A DNA stretch of 64,000 bases from RAM1 sp050247515 (GCA_050247515.1 JBFWUB010000003.1:254265-318264), one strand, 5' to 3'; positions 25,303-33,283 are shown, numbered from the stretch's first letter. Notes: generated from the letters alone by a model not told the origin. Numbers and translations: made by a program.

Positions 25303-26394
25303 TTGCAGCAACCCCCCGACCGACCCGACGTGCCCATTTCATCCTCCGACCGGACCGACAACGCCACCGAGCGCCTGGCGGGCCTGCTCGAATCGGCCAT
25401 GGACGCCATCATCACGGTGGACGAGGCCCAGAACGTCATCCTGTACAACCGCGCGGCGGAAACCATCTTTGGCTGGCCTGCGGCGCAGGTGCTGGGCCAG
25501 CCGCTGGTCAAGCTGATCCCCGGACGCTTTCACGCCAGCCACGGCGGCCACATGAAGCGCTTCGGCACGACCGGCGTCACCTCGCGCCGCATGGGCGGGG
25601 CCAACCTGGTGTATGGCCTGCGCCGCGGCGGCGAGGAATTTCCCGTGGAGGCGTCCATCTCGCAGCTGGACACGCCCGACGGCCGCCTGTTCACCGTGAT
25701 CCTGCGCGACGCCACCGAGCGCATCCGTGCCCAGGAAGAGCTGGCCGCCTATGCCGCGCAGGCCAGCGCCATCCGCGAGCAGGAAAAAACCCGCGTGGCG
25801 CGCGAACTGCACGACGAACTGGCCCAGTCGCTCACCGCGCTGAAGATGGACACCATCTGGCTGCGCGACCACCCCGCGGTGGCCGGCGCGGACGTGCAGG
25901 CCAAGCTGGCCGGCATGCTGGCCATGCTGGACGCCAGCGTGGCCGCCACGCGCCGCATCGCCGCCGACCTGCGCCCGCTGGTGCTGGACGACCTGGGCCT
26001 GGTGGCGGCGATTGAATGGCTGACGCAGAACTTCACCCAGCGCCACGGCGTGGCCTGCGCGCTGGACATGGACGAAGACCTGGAGCTGCACGAGCCCTAT
26101 GCCACGGCGGTGTTTCGCATCGTGCAGGAATCGCTGGTCAACGTGGCCAAGCACGCCGGGGCCAGCCAGGTGCAGGTGCAGGTGGCCCGCGCCGGCGGCG
26201 AAGTCACGCTGCGCGTGGCCGACGACGGCGCCGGCTTTGAGACGGCCGCGCCGCGCAAGAGCGGCTCGCTGGGCCTCGCGGGCCTGCGCGAACGCGCGCA
26301 GCTGCTCAAGGGCACGGTCAGCATCACCAGCGCGCCGGGGCAGGGTACGGTGGTGCAGGCGCACATTCCGGTACAGGAGGGCCGTGCCCCATGA
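25303..26394 (+). CDS. PAS-domain sensor histidine kinase (HisKA_3 / NarX-like)
   Basis: A kinase of up to 363 residues. The N-terminus is a PAS domain (about 25-145: MDAIITVDEAQNVILYNRAA, HMKRFGTTGVTSRRMGGAN). A HisKA_3 dimerisation helix follows with the phospho-acceptor in ARELHDELAQSLTALKMD. The ATPase domain has the N box FRIVQESLVNVAKHAGA and the G box DDGAGF. It has no membrane segment, so it is cytoplasmic, and no Fe-S or heme ligand is obvious. There is no ATG before the PAS domain: the start is TTG 25303 or GTG 25330. It overlaps its response regulator by four bases. Confidence 0.88.
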   Translation: MQQPPDRPDVPISSSDRTDNATERLAGLLESAMDAIITVDEAQNVILYNRAAETIFGWPAAQVLGQPLVKLIPGRFHASHGGHMKRFGTTGVTSRRMGGANLVYGLRRGGEEFPVEASISQLDTPDGRLFTVILRDATERIRAQEELAAYAAQASAIREQEKTRVARELHDELAQSLTALKMDTIWLRDHPAVAGADVQAKLAGMLAMLDASVAATRRIAADLRPLVLDDLGLVAAIEWLTQNFTQRHGVACALDMDEDLELHEPYATAVFRIVQESLVNVAKHAGASQVQVQVARAGGEVTLRVADDGAGFETAAPRKSGSLGLAGLRERAQLLKGTVSITSAPGQGTVVQAHIPVQEGRAP

Positions 26395-27023
26395 TCCGCA
26401 TCGTGATGGCCGACGACCACGCCATCGTGCGTGAGGGGCTCAAGCGCATCGTCGCTTCGGCCGAGGATTTCGAGGTGGTGGACGAGGCCGGCGACGGCAA
26501 CGAGGTCATGCGCATCGTGCGCGAGCGCGCGTTTGACGTGCTGGTGCTGGACCTGTCCATGCCCGGGCGCAGCGGCATGGAACTCATCAAGCTGGCCAAG
26601 GCCGAAAAGCCCAGGCTGCGCATCCTGGTGCTGAGCATGCACCAGGAGCAGCAGTACGCGGTGCGTGCCATCAAGGCAGGTGCCAGCGGCTACCTCACCA
26701 AGGAAAGCGCCCCGGCCCAGCTGGTGCAGGCCATCCGCAAGATCGCCTCGGGCGGCGCCTACATCTCGGCCGAAGTGGCCGAGCAACTGGCCCTGGGCGC
26801 GATGCCCGGGGGCAGCACCGCCCCGCATGAGTCACTGTCGGCGCGTGAATTTGAAGTCTTCCGCCTGCTGGTGGCGGGCGTGTCGGTGACGGACATCGCC
26901 AGCCAGCTCACGCTGTCGGTCAAGACCGTGAGCACCCACAAGGCCAACCTGATGCAGAAGATGGGCCTGGACAACCAGACCGACCTGATCCGCTACGCGC
27001 TGCGCCACGGGCTGGCGGAGTAG
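26391..27023 (+). CDS. NarL/FixJ-family response regulator
   Basis: A 210-residue regulator. The receiver domain has the acidic pocket MADDHAIVREG, the phospho-acceptor in DVLVLDLSMPGRSG and the Lys in SGYLTKES. The LuxR-type HTH is SAREFEVFRLLVAGVSVTDI followed by LSVKTVSTHKANLMQKMGL. Its ATG overlaps the kinase stop, so the two form a cognate pair. A 9-bp inverted repeat follows the stop. The location at the end of the cbb3 block suggests control of respiratory genes, which is inference. Confidence 0.92.
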   Translation: MIRIVMADDHAIVREGLKRIVASAEDFEVVDEAGDGNEVMRIVRERAFDVLVLDLSMPGRSGMELIKLAKAEKPRLRILVLSMHQEQQYAVRAIKAGASGYLTKESAPAQLVQAIRKIASGGAYISAEVAEQLALGAMPGGSTAPHESLSAREFEVFRLLVAGVSVTDIASQLTLSVKTVSTHKANLMQKMGLDNQTDLIRYALRHGLAE

Positions 27024-27028
27024 GGCTA

Positions 27029-27050
27029 TGGCTAGGACAATTCCTAGCCA
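27029..27050. other. 9-bp perfect inverted repeat with 4-base centre
   Basis: TGGCTAGGA and TCCTAGCCA flank CAAT just after the response-regulator stop and 98 bases before the next gene. As RNA it would be a stable hairpin without a U-run; as DNA it is a good operator candidate. Which one applies is not decidable from sequence. Confidence 0.55.
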
Positions 27051-27147
27051 CGTCGCCCGCTGTCCGAGCCGCTTTTAGGACTCCCCCGAGCCTGTATTTC
27101 AGCCGCCGCCGATGGTGGCCGATGCCGATGGCGGCGACAGTACAGGC

Positions 27148-27555
27148 ATGCCATCCAGTAACGCCTCCACCGCAGCGCCCAGGGTCTTCCTGGCCGACGA
27201 CTCCGCCCCGATCCGGGACCGGGTGGCCGCCATGCTGTGCGCCCGTGGCATGACGATTGCCGGCGAAGCCGCCACGCCCGCCGGCTGCATTGACGCCATT
27301 CTGGCCACCCACCCCGATGTGGTGGTGCTGGACGTGCAGCTCGAAGGCGGCACCGGCCTGCAGGTGTTGCAGGCCGTTCGTGCCACCACGCCGGACATTG
27401 CCTTCGTCGTGTTCAGCAACACAGCCGGGCCGGTGTACCGCAAGCGTTACCTCGGCGCTGGCGCCACCGACTTTCTGGACAAGAACGCCGAATTCGACCA
27501 GCTGGCGCAGGCCGTGGCCCGCGCCGCGCCGCACGCCCCATCCCTGAAACATTGA
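27148..27555 (+). CDS. Single-domain response regulator (CheY-like receiver)
   Basis: A 135-residue receiver without an output domain. The acidic pair is in VFLADDSAPIRDRV, the phospho-acceptor in DVVVLDVQLEGGTG, and the switch Lys in ATDFLDKNAEFDQL. The ATG at 27148 (MPSSNAST) was chosen; a GTG 12 codons upstream would add a short acidic leader. It lies between the NarL-type pair and an fnr gene. It could compete for phosphate with the NarL-type regulator or signal by protein contact. Confidence 0.85.
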   Translation: MPSSNASTAAPRVFLADDSAPIRDRVAAMLCARGMTIAGEAATPAGCIDAILATHPDVVVLDVQLEGGTGLQVLQAVRATTPDIAFVVFSNTAGPVYRKRYLGAGATDFLDKNAEFDQLAQAVARAAPHAPSLKH

Positions 27556-27588
27556 GCCGCCCCCAAAAGCCAACCCGGAGGAAACCCC

Positions 27589-28377
27589 ATGAACACCGCA
27601 ATGCTTGAAGCCCCCGTTCGCCCCGTGCAGTTCGTGCCTGCGACCAGGGCCCGTGCCAGCAGCGCCGTGCCGCCGCTGAAGACGCAGTGCGCCACCTGCC
27701 ACCTGCGCGACCTGTGCCTGCCCTGCGGCATGACCGGCGACGAAATGGGTGACCTGGACAGCCTGAACTTCGGCCGCCGCAAGGTGGAGGCCGGGCAGAA
27801 CCTGTACCTGGAGGGCGACCGCTTCAACACCATCCATGCGGTGCGCAGCGGCACGTTCAAGACCAGCCTGATGCTGGCCGACGGGCGCGAGCAGGTGGCC
27901 GGCTTTTACATGGCCGGCGAGCTGATGGGGCTGGACGGCATTGCCAGCGGCCGTCATGCGTCCAGCGCCATTGCGCTGGAAGACGCCGAGGTCTGCGCCA
28001 TCCCCTACAGCCACCTGACCCAGGTGGCCATCCGCAGCGCGGGCCTGCAGCAGGCCGTGACGCGGCTGATGAGCCGCGAAATCGTGCGCGAGCACAGTCT
28101 CATGATGCTGCTGGGCAGCATGAATGCCGAAGAGCGCCTGGCCGCCTTCCTGCTGAACCTGTCGCAGCGCCTGAAAGCGCGCGGCTACTCAGCCAGCGAA
28201 TTCCACCTGCGCATGTCGCGCGCCGAGATCGGCAGCTACCTGGGCCTGAAGCTGGAGACAGTGAGCCGCACGTTCTCGGCCTTCCAGCAGCAGCGGCTGC
28301 TGGAGGTGGACAAGAAGCATGTGCGCATTCTGGATTTGGACGGATTGACCCGGGCATTCGAGATGCGTGTGCATTGA
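27589..28377 (+). CDS. Fnr-family oxygen-sensing regulator (first copy)
   Basis: A 262-residue Crp/Fnr protein. N-terminal cysteines Cys34, Cys37 and Cys43 (CATCHLRDLCLPC; Cys46 extra) plus Cys136 (EDAEVCAIPY) supply the four ligands for a 4Fe-4S cluster. The cAMP-fold domain is followed by the HTH IGSYLGLKLETVSRTFSAFQ, where E-T-V-S-R is the FNR recognition pattern for TTGAT half sites. CGGAGG precedes the ATG. It follows the receiver gene by 33 bases. A second Fnr lies 1.5 kb downstream on the other strand; their DNA-binding helices are nearly identical. Confidence 0.9.
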   Translation: MNTAMLEAPVRPVQFVPATRARASSAVPPLKTQCATCHLRDLCLPCGMTGDEMGDLDSLNFGRRKVEAGQNLYLEGDRFNTIHAVRSGTFKTSLMLADGREQVAGFYMAGELMGLDGIASGRHASSAIALEDAEVCAIPYSHLTQVAIRSAGLQQAVTRLMSREIVREHSLMMLLGSMNAEERLAAFLLNLSQRLKARGYSASEFHLRMSRAEIGSYLGLKLETVSRTFSAFQQQRLLEVDKKHVRILDLDGLTRAFEMRVH

Positions 28378-28446
28378 TTTTTCTTCGTGAGGCACACAAG
28401 AACTGCTGGGCTTGCGCCTGGAGCAGAACGAAGGCACCCCCCCGGC

Positions 28447-28480
28447 TGTCATACCGGACTTGATCCGGGATCCATGCCGC
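28447..28480. repeat. Short palindromic intergenic repeat
   Basis: GTCATACCGGACTTGATCCG, continuing GGATCC, contains the small stem CCGGA/TCCGG. Sequences of this kind are scattered between genes in many proteobacteria. It sits in the 149-base gap after the first fnr gene, where I see nothing else coding. Confidence 0.5.
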
Positions 28481-28526
28481 GCCAGCAGTTGGCGGTACTT
28501 GAAGCACGAATGGCTACTGCGTGCGG

Positions 28527-28709
28527 CTACGCCGCCTCCAGCATGAACTCAACCTTCACAGCGTCAAACGGAAACACCACGCCACCTTCAGCCGCGCGGC
28601 TGAGAATGCCTGCGTCCAGCAGGGCGACCACGTCGCCGTGCACCGCCTTCACATCACGCCCCACGCGCCGGGCCGCCTCGCGGATGGACATGGCACCGGC
28701 CCCACACAT
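28527..28709 (-). pseudogene. Truncated HTH DNA-binding protein
   Basis: The 60-residue frame SIREAARRVGRDVKAVHGDV then VALLDAGILSRAAEGGVVFPF is the C-terminal HTH part of a small marR-like DNA-binding family. Reading on upstream, the same frame continues as TAKRWELLKAMCGAG, also typical of the family, but a TGA cuts it 17 codons before the ATG and no start is available. The N-terminal half is absent, so this is probably a remnant. It lies between an fnr gene and a low-complexity intergenic repeat (CCCTCACCCCAGCCCTCTCC) at about 28797-28831. Confidence 0.6.
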
Positions 28710-28839
28710 GGCCTTGAGCAGTTCCCAGCGTTTGGCTGTGGCCGGCGCGCTGACCCATCACACTGCGAGTGGTGCCAGCGCTTACCCAACGCCTGCCCTC
28801 ACCCCAGCCCTCTCCCAGGGGGAGAGGGGGCAATGCAGG

Positions 28840-29433
28840 TTACGCCGCCCGCTCGCCCAGCGCCCGCATGCGCGACAGCCAGCGGATCGAATCCTGCGCG
28901 CGCAGGCCGGCTGCGTTGCCCACCAGCGTCTCGCTGACCGGCGATATGCCCACAAAGCCCAGCACGTTGCGCTCCAGCGCGCGCACGCTGTGGGCGCGAA
29001 AGTACCAGCGGTACACCAGCGCCGGCATGCCCATGGTGACCACCACGCGGGCGGACCGGCCGGTCAGGCCTTTTTCAGTGAAAACGGCGCTGCCCTGGCG
29101 GCGCACGAATGCAAAGCCGGGGCGCATGACCTGTTCCAGAAAACCTTTCAGCAGGGCCGGCATGTCGCCCAGCCACAGCGGAAAAAACAGCACGATGTGG
29201 CTCGCCCAGCGGATGCCGTCCTGCGCGGGCTGCAGCGCGGGCGGCAGTTCGCCCGCTTCCCAATCGGCCTGGCTGGCCAGAAGGGGGAACGCCAGGCCGG
29301 CCACCGCGACGCGACGCACAGTGTGGCCGGCGGCAGCGGCGCCCTGGGCGTAGGCATCGGCCAGCGCGTGGCACAGGTGCGCAGCCGCGGCGTCCGGGTG
29401 GCCCTGGATGAGCAGGATGTTTTTGGGTGTCAT
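28840..29433 (-). CDS. Flavodoxin-fold NAD(P)H-dependent oxidoreductase
   Basis: A 197-residue protein of the Flavodoxin_2 family (KefF/MdaB/NQO type). The FMN phosphate loop is NILLIQGHPDAAAAHLCHAL, followed by VLFFPLWLGDMPALLKGFLE and VVTMGMPALVYRWYF. These proteins reduce quinones or regulate potassium efflux with NAD(P)H. The start MTPKNILL was chosen over an upstream in-frame ATG because the flavodoxin strand begins immediately. It follows the DksA-like gene on the same strand after 17 bases, so they are probably co-transcribed. Confidence 0.85.
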   Translation of the reverse strand: MTPKNILLIQGHPDAAAAHLCHALADAYAQGAAAAGHTVRRVAVAGLAFPLLASQADWEAGELPPALQPAQDGIRWASHIVLFFPLWLGDMPALLKGFLEQVMRPGFAFVRRQGSAVFTEKGLTGRSARVVVTMGMPALVYRWYFRAHSVRALERNVLGFVGISPVSETLVGNAAGLRAQDSIRWLSRMRALGERAA

Positions 29434-29450
29434 GGCGCCAGCCGGTTCAC

Positions 29451-29837
29451 TCAGCGGCGCGGGGACTGCGGGGCTTCGTGTTCGTGCACGGCCTGGCACG
29501 CGGTGCAGTAGGGCGTGGCGGGCAGCGCCTCCAGGCGGCGCAGGTCGATGGCGTCGCCGCAGTCCAGGCAGATGCCGTAGCTGTGGTCGTGCAGCCGCCG
29601 TCGCGCGGCGGACAGCGCGTCCAGCTCCTGCACGGCATGGCTGGCCTTGGCGTCGTCCACGGTGGCCAGGGTCTGCTCGGTGGCCAGCTCCTTGAAGTCG
29701 ATCACATCGCGCGGCCCGGCGTCGGGCGCGCTGCTGCCCAGGTCGCCGCTGGCGCGCAGCAACAGGCGCAACTCGGCCTCACGCCGGGCCAACAGCTGGT
29801 GAAAGTGCTGGAGCATGCTGGGGTCATAGGTGTTCAT
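29451..29837 (-). CDS. DksA/TraR-family zinc-finger protein
   Basis: A 128-residue protein with a coiled-coil first half (LQHFHQLLARREAELRLLLR) and a C-terminal C4 zinc finger, CLDC...CTAC, with 17 residues between the pairs (GDAIDLRRLEALPATPY). This is the TraR/DksA layout, in which the coiled-coil tip enters the RNA polymerase secondary channel. The tip lacks the clear DxxDxA motif of true DksA, so ppGpp synergy is doubtful. A weak FNR-like site is centred about 65 bases before the ATG, and fnr lies directly upstream. Confidence 0.85.
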   Translation of the reverse strand: MNTYDPSMLQHFHQLLARREAELRLLLRASGDLGSSAPDAGPRDVIDFKELATEQTLATVDDAKASHAVQELDALSAARRRLHDHSYGICLDCGDAIDLRRLEALPATPYCTACQAVHEHEAPQSPRR

Positions 29838-29896
29838 GGGGGCTTGCCTGCGGGTTGCGTGTGCGTCCATTCTGGGTTTTACGCGCCGGCGCAGCC

Positions 29897-29910
29897 TTGA
29901 TCTGACGCAA
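29897..29910. promoter_or_regulatory. Weak FNR-like site before the DksA-like gene
   Basis: TTGATCTGACGCAA has one perfect half (TTGAT) and one poor half (CGCAA against ATCAA). The distance to the DksA-like start (about 65 bases on the minus strand) would suit activation, but the match is marginal. Confidence 0.3.
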
Positions 29911-29921
29911 CATCAGCGAGC

Positions 29922-30704
29922 CTATTGCGCGCAGGGCGGCGGCGTCACCAGCGCGTGCAGCGCTTCGGCGTCCAGGATGCGCAGGTGGCGGCTGCGCACC
30001 TCGATCACGCCGTCCTCGGCCAGCTTGCTGAAGGTGCGGCTGACCGTCTCCAGCTTCAGGCCCAGGTAGCTGCCGATTTCCTCGCGCGTCATGCGCAGCA
30101 CCAGCTCGCTGCGCGAGAAGCCGCGCGCATGCAGGCGCTGCACCAGGTTCAGCAGGAAGGCGGCCACGCGCTCTTCGGCCCGCATGCCGCCCAAAAGCAG
30201 CATCACGCCATGCTCGCGCACGATTTCGCGGCTCATGATGCGGTGCACATGGTGCTGCAGCGCGCCGATCTGGCGCGACAGCTCGCCCACGCGGTCAAAC
30301 GGCATGACGCAGACCTCGGCGTCTTCCAGGGCCACCGCGTCGCAGGTGTGGTGGTCGTTGACGATGCCGTCCAGCCCGATGATCTCGCCGGCCATCTGGA
30401 AGCCCGTGACCTGGTCGCGCCCGTCCTCGGAGGTGACGCAGGTCTTGAAAAAGCCGGTGCGGATGGCAAACAGCGAATGGAAGGCCTCGCCGTTGCGAAA
30501 CAGCGTGGCGCCACGCTTGACCTTGCGCCGCGTGGCCACCACATCGTCCAGGCGCTGCAGCTCCTCGGGGCTCAGGCCCACCGGCATGCACAGTTCGCGC
30601 AGGTTGCAGCTGGAGCAGGCGACCTTGATGGTGTGCAGGTCCGCGGGCCGGGCAGCGGCCTGGGTGGCGGGGGAGGGTACCAGCTTCAAAGGGGCATTCG
30701 GCAC
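29922..30704 (-). CDS. fnr: Fnr/Anr oxygen-responsive transcriptional regulator (second copy)
   Basis: A 260-residue Fnr with the 4Fe-4S ligands Cys30, Cys33, Cys39 (CSSCNLRELC) and Cys132 (EDAEVCVMPF). The HTH reads IGSYLGLKLETVSRTFSKLA with the FNR-specific E-T-V-S-R. The start is GTG 30704, preceded by AAGGAAACCCCT; ATG codons further upstream would include the FNR boxes in the coding sequence. It is divergent from hemN, and two FNR-type dyads lie in the shared promoter, suggesting autoregulation. The hemN linkage is the classical anr/fnr arrangement, so this copy is the better candidate for the main oxygen regulator. Confidence 0.93.
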   Translation of the reverse strand: MPNAPLKLVPSPATQAAARPADLHTIKVACSSCNLRELCMPVGLSPEELQRLDDVVATRRKVKRGATLFRNGEAFHSLFAIRTGFFKTCVTSEDGRDQVTGFQMAGEIIGLDGIVNDHHTCDAVALEDAEVCVMPFDRVGELSRQIGALQHHVHRIMSREIVREHGVMLLLGGMRAEERVAAFLLNLVQRLHARGFSRSELVLRMTREEIGSYLGLKLETVSRTFSKLAEDGVIEVRSRHLRILDAEALHALVTPPPCAQ

Positions 30705-30732
30705 AGGGGTTTCCTTGGGGCGCGGGGCCCTT

Positions 30733-30746
30733 CTGATCTGTGTCAA
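30733..30746. promoter_or_regulatory. FNR-like site close to the fnr start
   Basis: CTGATCTGTGTCAA differs from the FNR dyad by one base in each half. Its centre is about 35 bases before the fnr GTG, a position that would block rather than activate fnr transcription, so negative autoregulation is a reasonable inference. Confidence 0.5.
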
Positions 30747-30773
30747 ATTGTCCCGCCCGGTTTGCTGGCGGAT

Positions 30774-30787
30774 TTGATCCACATCAA
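30774..30787. promoter_or_regulatory. FNR/Anr box between fnr and hemN
   Basis: TTGATCCACATCAA is a perfect FNR consensus dyad. Its centre is 43.5 bases before the hemN ATG and 76.5 before the fnr GTG, so it could activate hemN as a class II site and affect fnr as well. Confidence 0.88.
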
Positions 30788-30823
30788 ATGTGCCAGCCAT
30801 CGGGCGCGGCACAGTCAAGGCCC

Positions 30824-32206
30824 ATGGAAACCGTCTCGCCCGAACTGCTGCGCCGCTTTGATGTGTCTGGCCCCCGGTACACGTCCTATCCCACCGCCGA
30901 CCGGTTCGTCGAGGCCTTTGGCGCGGCCGACTATGCCCAGGCGCTGGCCCAGCGGCGCGCCGGCCCGGCCGCGCTGGCGCTGCCGCTGTCGCTGTATGTG
31001 CACATTCCGTTTTGCGAATCGCTGTGCTACTACTGCGCCTGCAACAAGATCATCACCAAGCACAAGAGCAAGGCCGCGGGCTACCTGCGGTATCTGAGCC
31101 GCGAGATTGATTTGCACGTGGCCGAGCTGGGCCTGGGCCAGCCGGTGACGCAACTGCACCTGGGCGGCGGCACACCCACGTTTTTGTCGGACGACGAGCT
31201 GCGCGAGCTGATGGCCATGCTGCGCAGGAGCTTTGCGATGGCGCCGGGCGGCGAGTACTCCATCGAGGTGGACCCGCGCACCGTCAGTGCCCAGCGCCTG
31301 GCGCTGCTGGCCGAGCTGGGCTTCAACCGCCTGAGCTTTGGCGTGCAGGACTTTGACCCCGACGTGCAAAAGGCCGTGCACCGCATTCAGCCGGCCAGCC
31401 AGGTGTTCAACCTGGTGGAAGAGGCCCGCGCGATCGGCTTTGATTCGATCAACGTGGACCTGATCTACGGCCTGCCGCGCCAGACGCCCGAATCGTTCGC
31501 GCGCACGCTGGCCCAGGTGCAGCAGCTGCGCCCCGACCGCATCGCGCTGTATGCCTATGCCCATCTGCCCGAGCGCTTCAAGCCGCAGCGGCGCATCGTG
31601 CCGGCCGAGCTGCCCGGCGGCGCGGCCAAGGTGGCCATGCTGTCGCAGTCGCTGGCGGCCTTTCTGGCGGCGGGCTATGTGTATGTGGGCATGGACCACT
31701 TTGCGCTGCCCTCCGACGCGCTGGCGGTGGCCAAGCGCCAGGGCCGGCTGCACCGCAACTTTCAGGGCTACAGCACCCAGCCCGACTGCGACCTGATCGG
31801 CCTGGGCGTGTCGGCCATTGGCCGCATTGGCGCCACCTACAGCCAGAACGCCAAGACCATGGAAGAGTATTGCGACCACCTGGACCAGGGCCGCCTGCCC
31901 GTGGTGCGCGGCCTGGCGCTCAACCGCGACGACCTGGCCCGCCGCGCCGTGATCATGGCGCTGATGTGCCAGGGCCAGGTGCTGTTCGAGCCGATCGAGC
32001 TGGCCTGGCTGATCGACTTCAAGACCTACTTTGCGGCCGAGCTGGACCAGCTGCGTGGCCTGCAGGACCAGGGGCTGGTGACGCTGGACGACACCGGCGT
32101 GCAGGTCACGGCCCAGGGCTGGTTTTTTGTGCGGGCGGTGGCCATGGTGTTTGACCGCTACCTGCAGGCCGACCGCAACCGCGCGAAGTTCTCGCGCATT
32201 ATCTGA
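30824..32206 (+). CDS. hemN: Oxygen-independent coproporphyrinogen III oxidase
   Basis: A 460-residue radical-SAM enzyme that converts coproporphyrinogen III to protoporphyrinogen IX without oxygen, supplying heme under microaerobic growth. The cluster motif is PFCESLCYYCACNK (Cys64, Cys68, Cys71, Cys73), preceded by YVHIPF and followed by LHLGGGTPTFLSDDEL and DLIYGLPRQTPESF. The C-terminal HemN domain is present (GLGVSAIGRIGATYSQN). The ATG at 30824 was chosen for the family start TVSPELLRRFDVSGPRYTSY. Its FNR box and the nearby cbb3 genes fit heme demand at low oxygen. Confidence 0.96.
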   Translation: METVSPELLRRFDVSGPRYTSYPTADRFVEAFGAADYAQALAQRRAGPAALALPLSLYVHIPFCESLCYYCACNKIITKHKSKAAGYLRYLSREIDLHVAELGLGQPVTQLHLGGGTPTFLSDDELRELMAMLRRSFAMAPGGEYSIEVDPRTVSAQRLALLAELGFNRLSFGVQDFDPDVQKAVHRIQPASQVFNLVEEARAIGFDSINVDLIYGLPRQTPESFARTLAQVQQLRPDRIALYAYAHLPERFKPQRRIVPAELPGGAAKVAMLSQSLAAFLAAGYVYVGMDHFALPSDALAVAKRQGRLHRNFQGYSTQPDCDLIGLGVSAIGRIGATYSQNAKTMEEYCDHLDQGRLPVVRGLALNRDDLARRAVIMALMCQGQVLFEPIELAWLIDFKTYFAAELDQLRGLQDQGLVTLDDTGVQVTAQGWFFVRAVAMVFDRYLQADRNRAKFSRII

Positions 32207-32216
32207 ACGGCGGTCC

Positions 32217-32945
32217 GTGTCCACCACCCTTGCCTTCACCGGGCTGGTCATGGGCCTGGCCGGTGGCGTGCACTGCGCCGCCATGTGCGGCGCGGCCTGC
32301 GCGGGCGTGGTGCGGCTGTCCTCGGGGCCCGCGGTGCTGCAGCCTGCGGGTGGCCTGGCCGCCCGATCCGTCGCCACAAGGTCGGTGGCCAGCGCCACCC
32401 TGATGCTGCAGGCCGGCCGCCTGCTGGGCTACAGCGCCGCGGGCGCGCTGGCGGCCACCGCGATGCAAAGCCTGGCCTGGATGACCAGCCAGGCCACCGC
32501 GCTGCGCCCGGTGTGGACGATGTTCCATGTGGCGCTGCTGGCCTGGGGCTTGATGCTGCTGGTGCTGGCGCGCCAGCCCGCCTGGGTGGACAACGCGGGC
32601 CGCGCACTGTGGGCCCGTGTGCAGCCGCTGGCGCATGCGCCTGGCGGCCTGCTGGCTACCGGCGCGCTGTGGGCGCTGATGCCCTGCGGCCTGCTGTACT
32701 CCGCGCTGCTGGTGGCCGCTTTGAGCGGCGGCGCCGCGCAGGGCGCGCTGACCATGGCGCTGTTTGCCGCGGGCAGTGCCATCTCCCTCGTGGCCGCGCC
32801 CTGGCTGCTGCTCAAGGTGCACGCGCGCGCCAACCACTGGCGCCAGGACGGGGGCACGCGCCTGGCCGGGCTGGTGCTGGCCGGTGCGGCGGGCTGGGCG
32901 CTGTGGATGGACCTGATGGGGCGGGTGGGGGAGATCTGCCGGTAG
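32217..32945 (+). CDS. TauE/SafE-type (DsbD_2-like) membrane protein
   Basis: A 242-residue membrane protein with about six hydrophobic segments. The first contains LVMGLAGGVHCAAMCGAACA, the GxxHCxxMCG motif of this family, and a later one PCGLLYSALLVAALSGG. Proteins of this type often accompany cbb3 genes and are suspected of handling copper or thiols. It starts with GTG (MSTTLAFTGL) 10 bases after hemN, so the two are probably co-transcribed. Function is inferred from family and context only. Confidence 0.85.
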   Translation: MSTTLAFTGLVMGLAGGVHCAAMCGAACAGVVRLSSGPAVLQPAGGLAARSVATRSVASATLMLQAGRLLGYSAAGALAATAMQSLAWMTSQATALRPVWTMFHVALLAWGLMLLVLARQPAWVDNAGRALWARVQPLAHAPGGLLATGALWALMPCGLLYSALLVAALSGGAAQGALTMALFAAGSAISLVAAPWLLLKVHARANHWRQDGGTRLAGLVLAGAAGWALWMDLMGRVGEICR

Positions 32946-32957
32946 GGCCGGGCAGTG

Positions 32958-33248
32958 TCAAGCGTGAAGCGACTTCACCGCCACATCGGGGTTGGTGGAC
33001 ATGATTTTGAGCAGGGCGGCGGCAGGACCTGTGGGGTTGCGCCTGTGTTGCTCCCAGTTCTGCAAGGTCTTGACGCTCACTCTCATCAGGCGGGCAAATT
33101 CGCTTTGCGACAGCCCGATCTGTTCACGGACCGCTTTCGCGTCAGGCGCTGTGACCTCGAAGCGACGCGACGCCGCAGTCTTGCCTTTGGAGATGGCCTT
33201 GGCTTCCTTCAGGCTACTCACCAGGTCTTCAAACAGTGTCTTGTCCAT
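32958..33248 (-). CDS. XRE-family antitoxin-like regulator (NadS/HigA type), orphan
   Basis: A 96-residue protein with a lambda-type HTH: AVREQIGLSQSEFARLMRVS then VKTLQNWEQHRRNPTGPAAA. The N-terminal LVSSLKEAKAISKGK segment is typical of NadS-like antitoxins paired with RelE-type toxins. The toxin gene would normally precede it on the minus strand, but only 35 bases separate it from the next gene, so the partner is missing. It may have become a stand-alone regulator. Confidence 0.85.
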   Translation of the reverse strand: MDKTLFEDLVSSLKEAKAISKGKTAASRRFEVTAPDAKAVREQIGLSQSEFARLMRVSVKTLQNWEQHRRNPTGPAAALLKIMSTNPDVAVKSLHA

Positions 33249-33283
33249 GCTTGCTGCTCCCTGCCCATCGGATATCGGGTGCC

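Noticed and set aside
28797..28831. CCCTCACCCCAGCCCTCTCC...GGGGGAGAGGGG considered as a terminator
   Set aside because: There is no T-run and it matches a widespread low-complexity intergenic repeat; function at this position is not supported.
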